Assembly: GCA_018065375.1 (NCBI GenBank)
Contig: JAGHTJ010000054.1
Location: 1-12,141 of the forward strand
Source: Candidatus Equinaster intestinalis
Lineage (GTDB): Bacteria; Bacillota_A; Clostridia; Oscillospirales; Acutalibacteraceae
DNA length: 12,141 nucleotides
Reading direction: 5' to 3'
Part shown: positions 6,915 to 12,141 of the stretch, in pieces
Layout: each line of letters begins with the position of its first letter
How positions within the stretch are numbered: the stretch's first letter is position 1
Program-made: the position numbers and the translations under genes
The notes under the pieces: generated by a model
The model's input: the letters and a program-made list of their open reading frames with translations, nothing else
Told to the model about the DNA's origin: nothing
Database searches by the model: none

Positions 6915-8750
6915 TTAATATTTCTTTTTTACTGCAATGGCGATTCCGCAGATTAAAACCAGCAAAGAAATGAGAATATATATTACTGTGTTTATGTTTT
7001 CCTTACTGTTTTCGTCTTTTTGCATTTCGTTTTCCCGCATATTCCTTTGATTTCGGGAAGGATTATTTTCATTTTCGCTCTCTGCTCTTTTGCCGTTTTG
7101 GGATTTATCGAATGAAGAATTATCGGGATTCCCGCCGTTTGGCTTTTCATTCTCACCGTTTGGCATTTCGCCGAATCCGTTCGGAGGCTCGGCTCTGCTG
7201 CCATTTTCAAAATCCGGCGGCATTTGCCCAGGAGCATTACCGTTTTGCTGTTGCGAAAAACTATCCGTGCCGAAATTACCAAAAGGCATATTGTCTCCGT
7301 CCGGCTTTTCGGGCGGGGTTTCGCCGTTTCCGATTTGCGGGGAATTTCCGTTACCGAAATCCCTCTGCTTATTCTTTTCTCCCCGATTAAATCCGCCTTT
7401 ATCGCTAATGCCGCTCGTAGTGTTTGCCGCGGCATTTGATACGGTAATATCCTTTTCGGTATCTCCGATTTTCATTTTTATATTATCGCCTGCCGAAATA
7501 CTCGGACTGCTTATCAAAATACAGCTGAATGAACAGGGTATCTCTTTACTTATTATTTCGTTCCCGGATTTATCCGATACAATAAGCGTATCGTTTTCAT
7601 TTCCCGAAATATTTTCCATAATAAAGCCCTGCTTTGATTCGCTATCGGGAGCCTCTGCCATTTGGCTTGAACCGCAGGCAACAACCGTTCCGCCGGAAAT
7701 TGTAAACTTTCCGCCGCTTTCACTACCGTAATCAACGGCGTTGTTGGTTCCGCTTCCCACAACGCTGATAAACACATTGCCGCCGGTAATATTTATGCTT
7801 CCGTTGGAATCAAGGCCGTCTGCATCTCTGCCGTTTTTATTGATAACGGTAATATCGCCGCCGGAAACGGTAATCAAAGATGTTTTGCCGCTTCCATTTG
7901 CATTTATTCCGTCATCACTCGGTGTTATATTAACCGTACCACCTGCTATGGTGATGTCATTCGCTTCGATGCCCTCGTAACACTCGGTAATGTCGATGCT
8001 TCCGGATTCCAGATAGAATACGGCAGTTTCATCGTCATTTCCAGCGTGTAAGCCGTCATCGCCCGCCGAAACGGTAATGGCGGTATTACAGATTTTGATT
8101 GCATCGTGAGCGTGAACGCCATCGTTTTTTGCGGTAATATCTATACTGCCGCCGGTAAAGACAAGACTATCATTACAAACGATACCGTGAAGACCGCTCG
8201 ATGTTACATTGAGGCTTCCCTTTCCGTTAACCGTTAAATCGTCTTTTGAAAAAATACAGCCGTCAATATCCGAAGTTTCATCGGTGTTTTCAAATTTCAG
8301 GGTGTTATTGCTGTTTTCTTTTAGGGTAAGAAAAATTTTATCAGCCTGCTTGATATAAAGCGGCGGCTCGGTTTTTGATGTGATATTTACACCGTCAAAC
8401 AAAAGCCAAATTTTATCGTCACCATCGGCATCAATATTTACAGAACCGTTAAGATTTCCGCTTATCAGATATTTGCCGGCGTAGGAAATATACACCGTAT
8501 TGTTGCTGAAATAAGCTCCGTTTCCCGTGATTTTTGCAGAATCACCGTTCAGTACAATTTCGGTGGCGCCGTTTGTATCCCAATCGGCATTCAAATCGTT
8601 TTCGGTAAACATAGCATTTGTATTTTCATCGTCTTCCCGATGAATAACGGTAATACCCAGTTTTTCGCCGAACATAAAAAGCACCGTGATAACAAGCATT
8701 ACCGCAACAACAGCAATACAGATTTTATCAATATGCTTGCTTGTTGACAT
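6915..8750 (-). CDS. Cthe_2159-like beta-helix carbohydrate-binding surface protein
   Basis: A 611-residue surface protein, last gene of the three-gene operon. An N-terminal transmembrane helix (about 9-30) leads to an extracellular right-handed beta-helix at about 60-360, seen as repeated rungs NDGVHAHD (209), DDGLHAGND (231), YEGIEAND (258), DDGINANGSG (279), ADGLDSNGS (310), NNAVDYGS (336). Acidic/Asn turns of this kind bind calcium in the Cthe_2159 family (carbohydrate-binding domain-containing, DUF4353), whose founding member binds polygalacturonate. After a small beta domain (375-440) comes about 135 residues of Gly/Asn/Pro/Glu-rich low complexity, then a second membrane helix (588-606) and KKKY. 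I see no catalytic residues typical of pectate lyases. It starts 12 nt after the DUF4956 stop; AAGGGGA partly overlaps that stop. Confidence 0.85.
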   Translation of the reverse strand: MSTSKHIDKICIAVVAVMLVITVLFMFGEKLGITVIHREDDENTNAMFTENDLNADWDTNGATEIVLNGDSAKITGNGAYFSNNTVYISYAGKYLISGNLNGSVNIDADGDDKIWLLFDGVNITSKTEPPLYIKQADKIFLTLKENSNNTLKFENTDETSDIDGCIFSKDDLTVNGKGSLNVTSSGLHGIVCNDSLVFTGGSIDITAKNDGVHAHDAIKICNTAITVSAGDDGLHAGNDDETAVFYLESGSIDITECYEGIEANDITIAGGTVNITPSDDGINANGSGKTSLITVSGGDITVINKNGRDADGLDSNGSINITGGNVFISVVGSGTNNAVDYGSESGGKFTISGGTVVACGSSQMAEAPDSESKQGFIMENISGNENDTLIVSDKSGNEIISKEIPCSFSCILISSPSISAGDNIKMKIGDTEKDITVSNAAANTTSGISDKGGFNRGEKNKQRDFGNGNSPQIGNGETPPEKPDGDNMPFGNFGTDSFSQQQNGNAPGQMPPDFENGSRAEPPNGFGEMPNGENEKPNGGNPDNSSFDKSQNGKRAESENENNPSRNQRNMRENEMQKDENSKENINTVIYILISLLVLICGIAIAVKKKY

Positions 8751-8762
8751 AGCACATTCCCC

Positions 8763-9434
8763 TTAACCCATATAATCGCCGTTATAGCTTACCAAAACCG
8801 CGCTGTTCACGCCGTTTATTGCCGACAAAGCATTTACAAAATCGGTATTATCATTTTTAAGGCGAACCTCCATATTGAGCTCTATAAGACCGCTTTGCGC
8901 CGATTTTGATTTTATAACGCATCTTTCTGCCTGCGCATTTATATATTTCATAGCCTGCTTTTCGGCATCGCCGGTTTGGCAGGAAAGAACTATAATATAC
9001 GGATTTTTATGCGGCTTGCGGTTCACGAAGAAAAGCAGGATAAGACCTATAATCACACTGCCTATAACCGCAAGTGGAATCATACCTGCGGCAAGAATAA
9101 TTCCCGCGGCAATGGACCAGAAAAGGAAGGCAATATCAAGCGGTTCTTTAATAGCGGTGCGGAAACGAACGATAGACAGCGCGCCGACCATACCGAGAGA
9201 AAGCACAACATTTGAGGTTACGGCAAGAATTACCTGCGAGGTAATCATCGTAAGTGCAATAAGGGTTACGCCGAATGATGAAGAATACATTACACCGCGA
9301 TAGGTCTTTTTGTAAACGAAGAAAATGAAAAGTCCTATACCGAATGCAAGAATAATTGTCAGCACCATATCAAGCGGGCTGACTGCTGTTACGTTTTCGA
9401 GAAAACTCGATTTAAAAATATCGCTGAATGTCAT
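8763..9434 (-). CDS. DUF4956 domain-containing membrane protein
   Basis: A 223-residue integral membrane protein, middle gene of the operon. Hydrophobic segments at about 22-41, 52-75, 100-118 and 119-137. The most conserved-looking part is the stretch GMVGALSIVRFRTAIKEP (81-98) just before the third helix, which is the signature of the DUF4956 family. The last ~85 residues (138-223) are soluble, presumably cytosolic, and alternate strands and helices in an ACT- or ferredoxin-like pattern. The family has no established biochemical function that I know; it recurs beside VTC-domain and CotH or beta-helix proteins. AAAGGAG lies 8 nt before the ATG at 9434, and the gene starts 18 nt after the VTC gene stop. 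Confidence 0.85.
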   Translation of the reverse strand: MTFSDIFKSSFLENVTAVSPLDMVLTIILAFGIGLFIFFVYKKTYRGVMYSSSFGVTLIALTMITSQVILAVTSNVVLSLGMVGALSIVRFRTAIKEPLDIAFLFWSIAAGIILAAGMIPLAVIGSVIIGLILLFFVNRKPHKNPYIIVLSCQTGDAEKQAMKYINAQAERCVIKSKSAQSGLIELNMEVRLKNDNTDFVNALSAINGVNSAVLVSYNGDYMG

Positions 9435-9452
9435 AATAATTACTCCTTTAAA

Positions 9453-10124
9453 TCAGCCGTAAATACGGCATTGTTGATATTTTGAAAAGGCGGATACGTG
9501 TCGCCCTTCAAGGCCAACGGCATCTTTTACTATATCCGGCAAATAATCGTCCCATTTTACTTCCAAAATAATCGTTGATTCCCCTGCCGGAACCGTGACG
9601 GTTTGCGGGTTTAAAAAATCCGTTTTAAATCCGCCGGTACGGATATTGTAATCAATGGTTACACGAACATTTCCCGGCTCAAATACAAAGGGAATTCTCG
9701 TGTAATCCACGATTGTTTTGGGTTTTAGCCCGCCGGACATAATTTTTGAATAGAATTCCGTACAAAGCGGTCTTTCTCCGCTTTTTAAAAAGTCGTAATC
9801 ACCGCTTATGATTTTTTCCGCTTCTTCTTTCGAAATACGGCAGGACTCTTTTGCGCAGAGTCCGTTTATTTTGCTCTTTTTTTCGAGAACGATAAAGGAA
9901 GTATCACCGTTATAATACCTTATACGGAATTTTTCACGAATATTTACACCGTCTTGTTTTTCACGCAGGGCTGTATCCCAAATATTATCAAAATACAAGC
10001 TTCTGATTTTGTAGGCCTCGTTTATCGAATGCTTATCCCTTTTCATTACCGCCGAAAGCCGTGCTTTCAGTACAAGCATATCGGAATAGTTTATTTCGTG
10101 TTTCCATTCGTGACGGTATTTCAT
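9453..10124 (-). CDS. VTC-domain (polyphosphate polymerase-like) triphosphate tunnel protein
   Basis: A 223-residue protein of the VTC branch of the triphosphate tunnel metalloenzyme family. Members such as yeast Vtc4 make polyphosphate from ATP on the cytosolic face of a membrane. Tunnel residues seen in order: R4, E6, K8 and E10 (RHEWKHE), R41 with YFD (44-46), K65, R67, R69 (REKFRIRYY), E81 and K83 (LEKKSK), R143 (DYTRIPF), R154 and D158 (VRVTIDY), E188 and K190 (LEVKWDD), and the closing SKYQQCR (214-220). All key charges are present, so it is likely active. It has no SPX domain and no membrane helix; the DUF4956 partner may anchor it. The ATG at 10124 has AAGGGAG 7 nt upstream; the GTG at 10148 lies in the likely promoter. 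First gene of the operon. Confidence 0.88.
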   Translation of the reverse strand: MKYRHEWKHEINYSDMLVLKARLSAVMKRDKHSINEAYKIRSLYFDNIWDTALREKQDGVNIREKFRIRYYNGDTSFIVLEKKSKINGLCAKESCRISKEEAEKIISGDYDFLKSGERPLCTEFYSKIMSGGLKPKTIVDYTRIPFVFEPGNVRVTIDYNIRTGGFKTDFLNPQTVTVPAGESTIILEVKWDDYLPDIVKDAVGLEGRHVSAFSKYQQCRIYG

Positions 10125-10131
10125 TATCTCA

Positions 10132-10138
10132 CTCCCTT
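10132..10138 (-). promoter_or_regulatory. Ribosome binding site of the VTC-domain gene (fixes start)
   Basis: Minus-strand AAGGGAG, 7 nt before ATG 10124, supports that start over the in-frame GTG at 10148. Confidence 0.65.
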
Positions 10139-10146
10139 CGTTTTTC

Positions 10147-10198
10147 ACTATAAATATTTAACACCTAAAATATGTTGATGATATGAAAAAAATGTTAA
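10147..10198 (-). promoter_or_regulatory. Candidate promoter region of the VTC-DUF4956-beta-helix operon
   Basis: Two weak options on the minus strand: TTAACA (10198-10193), 18 nt, CATATT (10174-10169); or TATAGT (10152-10147) without a good -35. An operon promoter is expected here because a strong terminator lies directly upstream (10216-10249) and 92 nt of AT-rich sequence precede the start. Confidence 0.3.
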
Positions 10199-10215
10199 AA
10201 AATTATTATCTGTTA

Positions 10216-10249
10216 AAAAACACCCGCATTTTTCAATGCGGGTGTTTTT
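10216..10249 (-). terminator. Rho-independent terminator after the TPR-like membrane protein gene
   Basis: A 15-bp stem (10249-10235 with 10230-10216), loop of 4 nt, GC-rich core GCGGGTG running into TTTTTT on the minus strand. It begins at the stop codon of the upstream gene and isolates the VTC operon from it. A T-run is also present on the plus side. Confidence 0.92.
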
Positions 10250-11064
10250 CAGTCGTTATTCTTAAGCTCTGCGAGCTGTTCGGTAGCCCAAGAAGCCAAT
10301 ACGGTTTTGGAGCAGTTATCTTTTACAAACATAAAGCGGTAAACTGCATCCTCGGTATCCCCTACTATGCGCGCCGCAAGTCCCTTTAAATAATTTGTAT
10401 ATCCGGCAGTAAGTTTATTGGAATTCCAAGGCTGAATATCCTTATAAGACGCCAACTTTTCGGTATCCTTATCGGCTATCAACGCAAGTAGTTTCATGAC
10501 CCGGAGCATATCCGTTAAAGCGGCTTTGGTTTTATTATTAAGTTTTTTTCTGCCCAAAAGCTCGTTTTCATACTGTCCTATTGTTGCTTTCAGAGAATCA
10601 TAATCACCCATAAAAAACTCGCAACGTGCTTTATTGAAAAGTCCCGCGAAAATCTTTTTTCTGTTTGAAATCATTTTTTCTGCATAAGGTAAGGCCTTTT
10701 CGATTTCACCCAAATAGAACAAATCGGTGGCATAAATATAATCCGTATTTCTGCCGTTTAGGGCTTGACTCAATATGATGTGTTTTTCCGGGTCGCAATC
10801 CTTCGATATGGGTTCGTTCACGGAATTCTGAATTATTCCCAATACGATATACTCGCAGAAAATAACGGCAAGACTCAAAGCAAGCGAGGAAAGCGGATTT
10901 AAACCTTCTCCCGCCCAAACGATCTCATCCATTATAACAACTTCGTGACTTCCCGTGCAGATAAGAATAAGTACCACCAAGATAACCGCTATAGCTTTCG
11001 TGGCATTTTTTCTCTTTTTGAGTTTGCGGATTAAAGAATCGTAATCGTGATTATTGTTATACAT
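10249..11064 (-). CDS. Uncharacterised two-TM membrane protein with TPR-like domain
   Basis: A 271-residue protein I do not recognise. A basic, polar N-terminus (RKLKKRKN at 13-20) precedes a transmembrane helix at 22-38; a short outside loop and a second helix at 58-79 follow. By the positive-inside rule both ends are cytosolic. The remaining ~190 residues are all-helical and contain TPR-like helix pairs: around 109-132 (YLGEIEKALPYAEKMI), 138-169 (NKARCEFFMGDYDSL) and 217-251 (YLKGLAARIVGDTEDAVYRF). Such domains bind partner proteins. AAAGGG precedes the ATG at 11064. It has its own consensus promoter in the 60-nt gap after the propeller-like gene and a strong terminator, so it is probably monocistronic. 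A link to the VTC operon downstream is only positional. Confidence 0.8.
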   Translation of the reverse strand: MYNNNHDYDSLIRKLKKRKNATKAIAVILVVLILICTGSHEVVIMDEIVWAGEGLNPLSSLALSLAVIFCEYIVLGIIQNSVNEPISKDCDPEKHIILSQALNGRNTDYIYATDLFYLGEIEKALPYAEKMISNRKKIFAGLFNKARCEFFMGDYDSLKATIGQYENELLGRKKLNNKTKAALTDMLRVMKLLALIADKDTEKLASYKDIQPWNSNKLTAGYTNYLKGLAARIVGDTEDAVYRFMFVKDNCSKTVLASWATEQLAELKNND

Positions 11065-11095
11065 ATTTTTCCCTTTCGTGAACTATATCTTAAAA

Positions 11096-11124
11096 ATTAT
11101 AGTATAAACCGATAATATCGTCAA
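11096..11124 (-). promoter_or_regulatory. Sigma-A-type promoter of the TPR-like membrane protein gene
   Basis: TTGACG (11124-11119), exactly 17 nt, TATAAT (11101-11096) on the minus strand. It abuts the stop of the preceding gene. A small palindrome CGATA-A-TATCG (11110-11120) overlaps the -35 edge and could bind a regulator. Confidence 0.8.
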
Positions 11125-11814
11125 TTATTTTTGGGCGTATATCTTCGCCAGCGAATATCCTGCGGCGTCATCAAAAGCCGCAAATTCGCCGCCTGCTAAC
11201 CGTTCTTTATATTCTGAAGGAGCGGTTCCTCTCCTTTTTGCCGCGAAAACCGTTTCAAGCAGTTCGTATTCGTTTTTTTCGATGGCGACCCTATCGGTAA
11301 TCTCATAATTTTTCAGCTTACCGATGAAAGGAAACGAAAAAACACCGGCTTCATTTCGGTAAAATCCCAAAACATAAAACTCATTGTCGCCGGGATTATA
11401 CTCAATCTCCTCGAGCATAATGTTATCCTCGCAGAAAATGCGGTTTTCCAAAGAAAAATCCTCGGTATTGTAAAATGAAATTGCGGAATGCAAAGAATCC
11501 CCATGTCTTTCGATATTTATAAAACGGCGGCTATCGGGTGAAAAGCAAAAGCCGTCATCCTGCGCACCGTCAACACTCGAAAAGCGAAACTTTTTTATAA
11601 GTGCGAGGTCGCTTAAAGAATACATCGCAAGCTCACCGGCGCTTGATTTCACCGTAAATATTTTTCCGTCCGGTGAAAACATAGGATAATATCCGTAAGC
11701 AATATCCTTAAAAAAGCACAGCTCGTTTCCCTGACCGTCAAACAGACAGACGCGTCTGCCGGTGGTTCCCACCGAAAATTCGCCGTTTGAAATGTAAGAA
11801 ACAAATTTTGCCAT
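11125..11814 (-). CDS. Uncharacterised beta-propeller-like protein (WD40/PD40 type repeats)
   Basis: A 229-residue protein without signal peptide or membrane helix, thus probably cytosolic. Three propeller-like strands with turn motifs recur: PMFSPDGKIFTVKSS (44-58), FCFSPDSRRFINIE (89-102) and IEYNPGDNEFYVLGF (137-151), each with the hydrophobic-S/N-P-D/G turn typical of WD40-like blades. This gives about four blades, too few for a closed seven-blade ring, so it may form a small or incomplete propeller or dimerise. The C-terminal 45 residues look helical (EYELLETVFAAKRRG). I know no function for it. The ATG at 11814 has AGGAG 8 nt upstream and a strong promoter; no hairpin follows its stop, so some read-through into the next minus-strand gene is possible. 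Confidence 0.75.
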   Translation of the reverse strand: MAKFVSYISNGEFSVGTTGRRVCLFDGQGNELCFFKDIAYGYYPMFSPDGKIFTVKSSAGELAMYSLSDLALIKKFRFSSVDGAQDDGFCFSPDSRRFINIERHGDSLHSAISFYNTEDFSLENRIFCEDNIMLEEIEYNPGDNEFYVLGFYRNEAGVFSFPFIGKLKNYEITDRVAIEKNEYELLETVFAAKRRGTAPSEYKERLAGGEFAAFDDAAGYSLAKIYAQK

Positions 11815-11839
11815 AACTGCCTCTCCTGTGTTTTTTGTT

Positions 11840-11868
11840 ATTATAGCATAAATCGGTTAAAATTTCAA
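11840..11868 (-). promoter_or_regulatory. Sigma-A-type promoter with extended -10 for the propeller-like gene
   Basis: TTGAAA (11868-11863), 17 nt ending in TGC, then a perfect TATAAT (11845-11840) on the minus strand; predicted start site about 20 nt before the ATG region. The -35 ends just 2 nt from the first REP-like hairpin. Confidence 0.8.
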
Positions 11869-11870
11869 CG

Positions 11871-11893
11871 CACAGCAAAACCGTCCTATTGTG
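11871..11893 (+). repeat. REP-like hairpin unit 1 (degenerate)
   Basis: CACA (11871-11874) pairs with TGTG (11890-11893) around a core AAAACCGTCCTA. Core and position match unit 2, with a weaker stem. Confidence 0.45.
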
Positions 11894-11909
11894 TTTCAGG
11901 GGTTTAAGA

Positions 11910-11936
11910 GAGACAAGAGAACCGTCCCCTTGTCTC
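11910..11936 (+). repeat. REP-like hairpin unit 2
   Basis: A perfect 8-bp stem GAGACAAG (11910-11917) with CTTGTCTC (11929-11936) around an 11-nt loop holding GAACCGTCCC. I recall near-identical sequences scattered in Clostridia genomes, often near REP-associated (Y1) transposase genes. Confidence 0.75.
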
Positions 11937-11975
11937 CGATTTTCCGTCAATAAAATTCAAAAGCCTACAATCATC

Positions 11976-12005
11976 GAACACGGTGGGACGATTCTGCTTG
12001 TGTTC
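11976..12005 (-). repeat. REP-like hairpin unit 3, inverted
   Basis: GAACAC (11976-11981) pairs with GTGTTC (12000-12005). Read on the minus strand the interior is CAAGCAGAATCGTCCCACC, the same core as unit 2 (AGAACCGTCCCC) in opposite orientation. Confidence 0.6.
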
Positions 12006-12009
12006 TCGT

Positions 12010-12141
12010 CTAATATTTAATTACGTCAATTCCGTAAATTGAAGCGTACTGATTGATTAGTTGTGCGGTTTTTTTAGATTTAACTATTCGTAAAAACCTT
12101 TTTGAAGCCTTGGAGGATTCGTCAACAATTAAGGTGAAATC
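12010..12141 (-). CDS. Unidentified protein, C-terminal end (cut by window edge)
   Basis: The minus strand is open from the right edge to a TAG at 12012-12010, giving the last 43 residues of a protein: it begins DFTLIVDESSKASKRF and ends in INQYASIYGIDVIKY. The other two minus-strand frames have stops within the first 20 nt, so this is probably real coding sequence. I do not recognise the family. The REP-like hairpins begin 4 nt after its stop, which would fit a transposase of the REP-associated Y1 type carrying its repeats, but this tail shows no transposase motif, so that is only a guess. Confidence 0.5.
   Translation of the reverse strand, partial: DFTLIVDESSKASKRFLRIVKSKKTAQLINQYASIYGIDVIKY

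Noticed and set aside
7090..7731. 213-codon plus-strand frame rich in Pro, Phe and Ser
   Set aside because: It is the antisense of the Gly/Asn/Pro-rich linker of the beta-helix protein; low-complexity coding often leaves the opposite frame open.
10216..10249. Long hairpin considered as a REP or mobile element end
   Set aside because: It has a GC-rich stem running into a T-tract right at a stop codon and no ACCGTCC core, so it is an ordinary terminator.
11738..11950. 70-codon minus-strand frame containing GDGSLVS and NRTVLL
   Set aside because: It reads through the REP-like hairpins and the start of the propeller gene; such peptides are repeat translations often mis-annotated as proteins.
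1..12141. CRISPR arrays, tRNA/rRNA genes, riboswitches, phage genes
   Set aside because: No regularly spaced direct repeats, cloverleaf or rRNA-like sequence, recognised riboswitch aptamer or phage gene was seen by eye on either strand.

Overview
The window looks like chromosome of a low-to-moderate GC Gram-positive anaerobe of the class Clostridia, probably an uncultured gut or rumen member of the Oscillospirales. This rests on strong AGGAGG-type ribosome binding sites, compact intergenic regions with sigma-A-like promoters and hairpin-plus-U terminators, Clostridia-type variants of FeoB, and REP-like hairpins with an ACCGTCC core that I recall being common in Clostridia. The taxonomic call is inference; no rRNA or tRNA lies in the window.

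Layout from left to right: (1) the C-terminal end of a FeoB ferrous iron transporter (2-676, +). (2) An AraC-family regulator (679-1467, -) divergent from a two-gene operon of an enolase-superfamily sugar-acid dehydratase (1592-2752, +) and an SDR oxidoreductase (2766-3587, +), closed by a clear terminator. This reads as a regulated sugar-acid catabolic unit. (3) A convergent secreted, membrane-tethered 5'-nucleotidase-like enzyme with an unusual cytosolic tail (3641-6028, -), divergent from a glyoxalase-II-like metallo-beta-lactamase-fold hydrolase (6186-6869, +). A hairpin shared by convergent genes follows. (4) A three-gene operon on the minus strand (transcribed 10124 to 6915): a VTC/triphosphate-tunnel protein, a DUF4956 membrane protein and a large calcium-type beta-helix (Cthe_2159-like) surface protein anchored at both ends. 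(5) Two uncharacterised minus-strand genes with their own good promoters: a two-TM protein with a TPR-like domain (10249-11064) and a small beta-propeller-like protein (11125-11814). (6) At the right edge, three related hairpins (11871-12005) of REP type directly downstream of the C-terminal end of an unidentified minus-strand gene (12010-12141).

The most interesting parts are the VTC-DUF4956-beta-helix operon, which looks like a membrane device joining a cytosolic polyphosphate or nucleotide chemistry module to an extracellular polysaccharide-binding protein; the nucleotidase with a HEAT-like intracellular tail; and the REP-like hairpin cluster. Several start codons were moved downstream from the longest open frame because Shine-Dalgarno or promoter sequences lie inside the longer versions.
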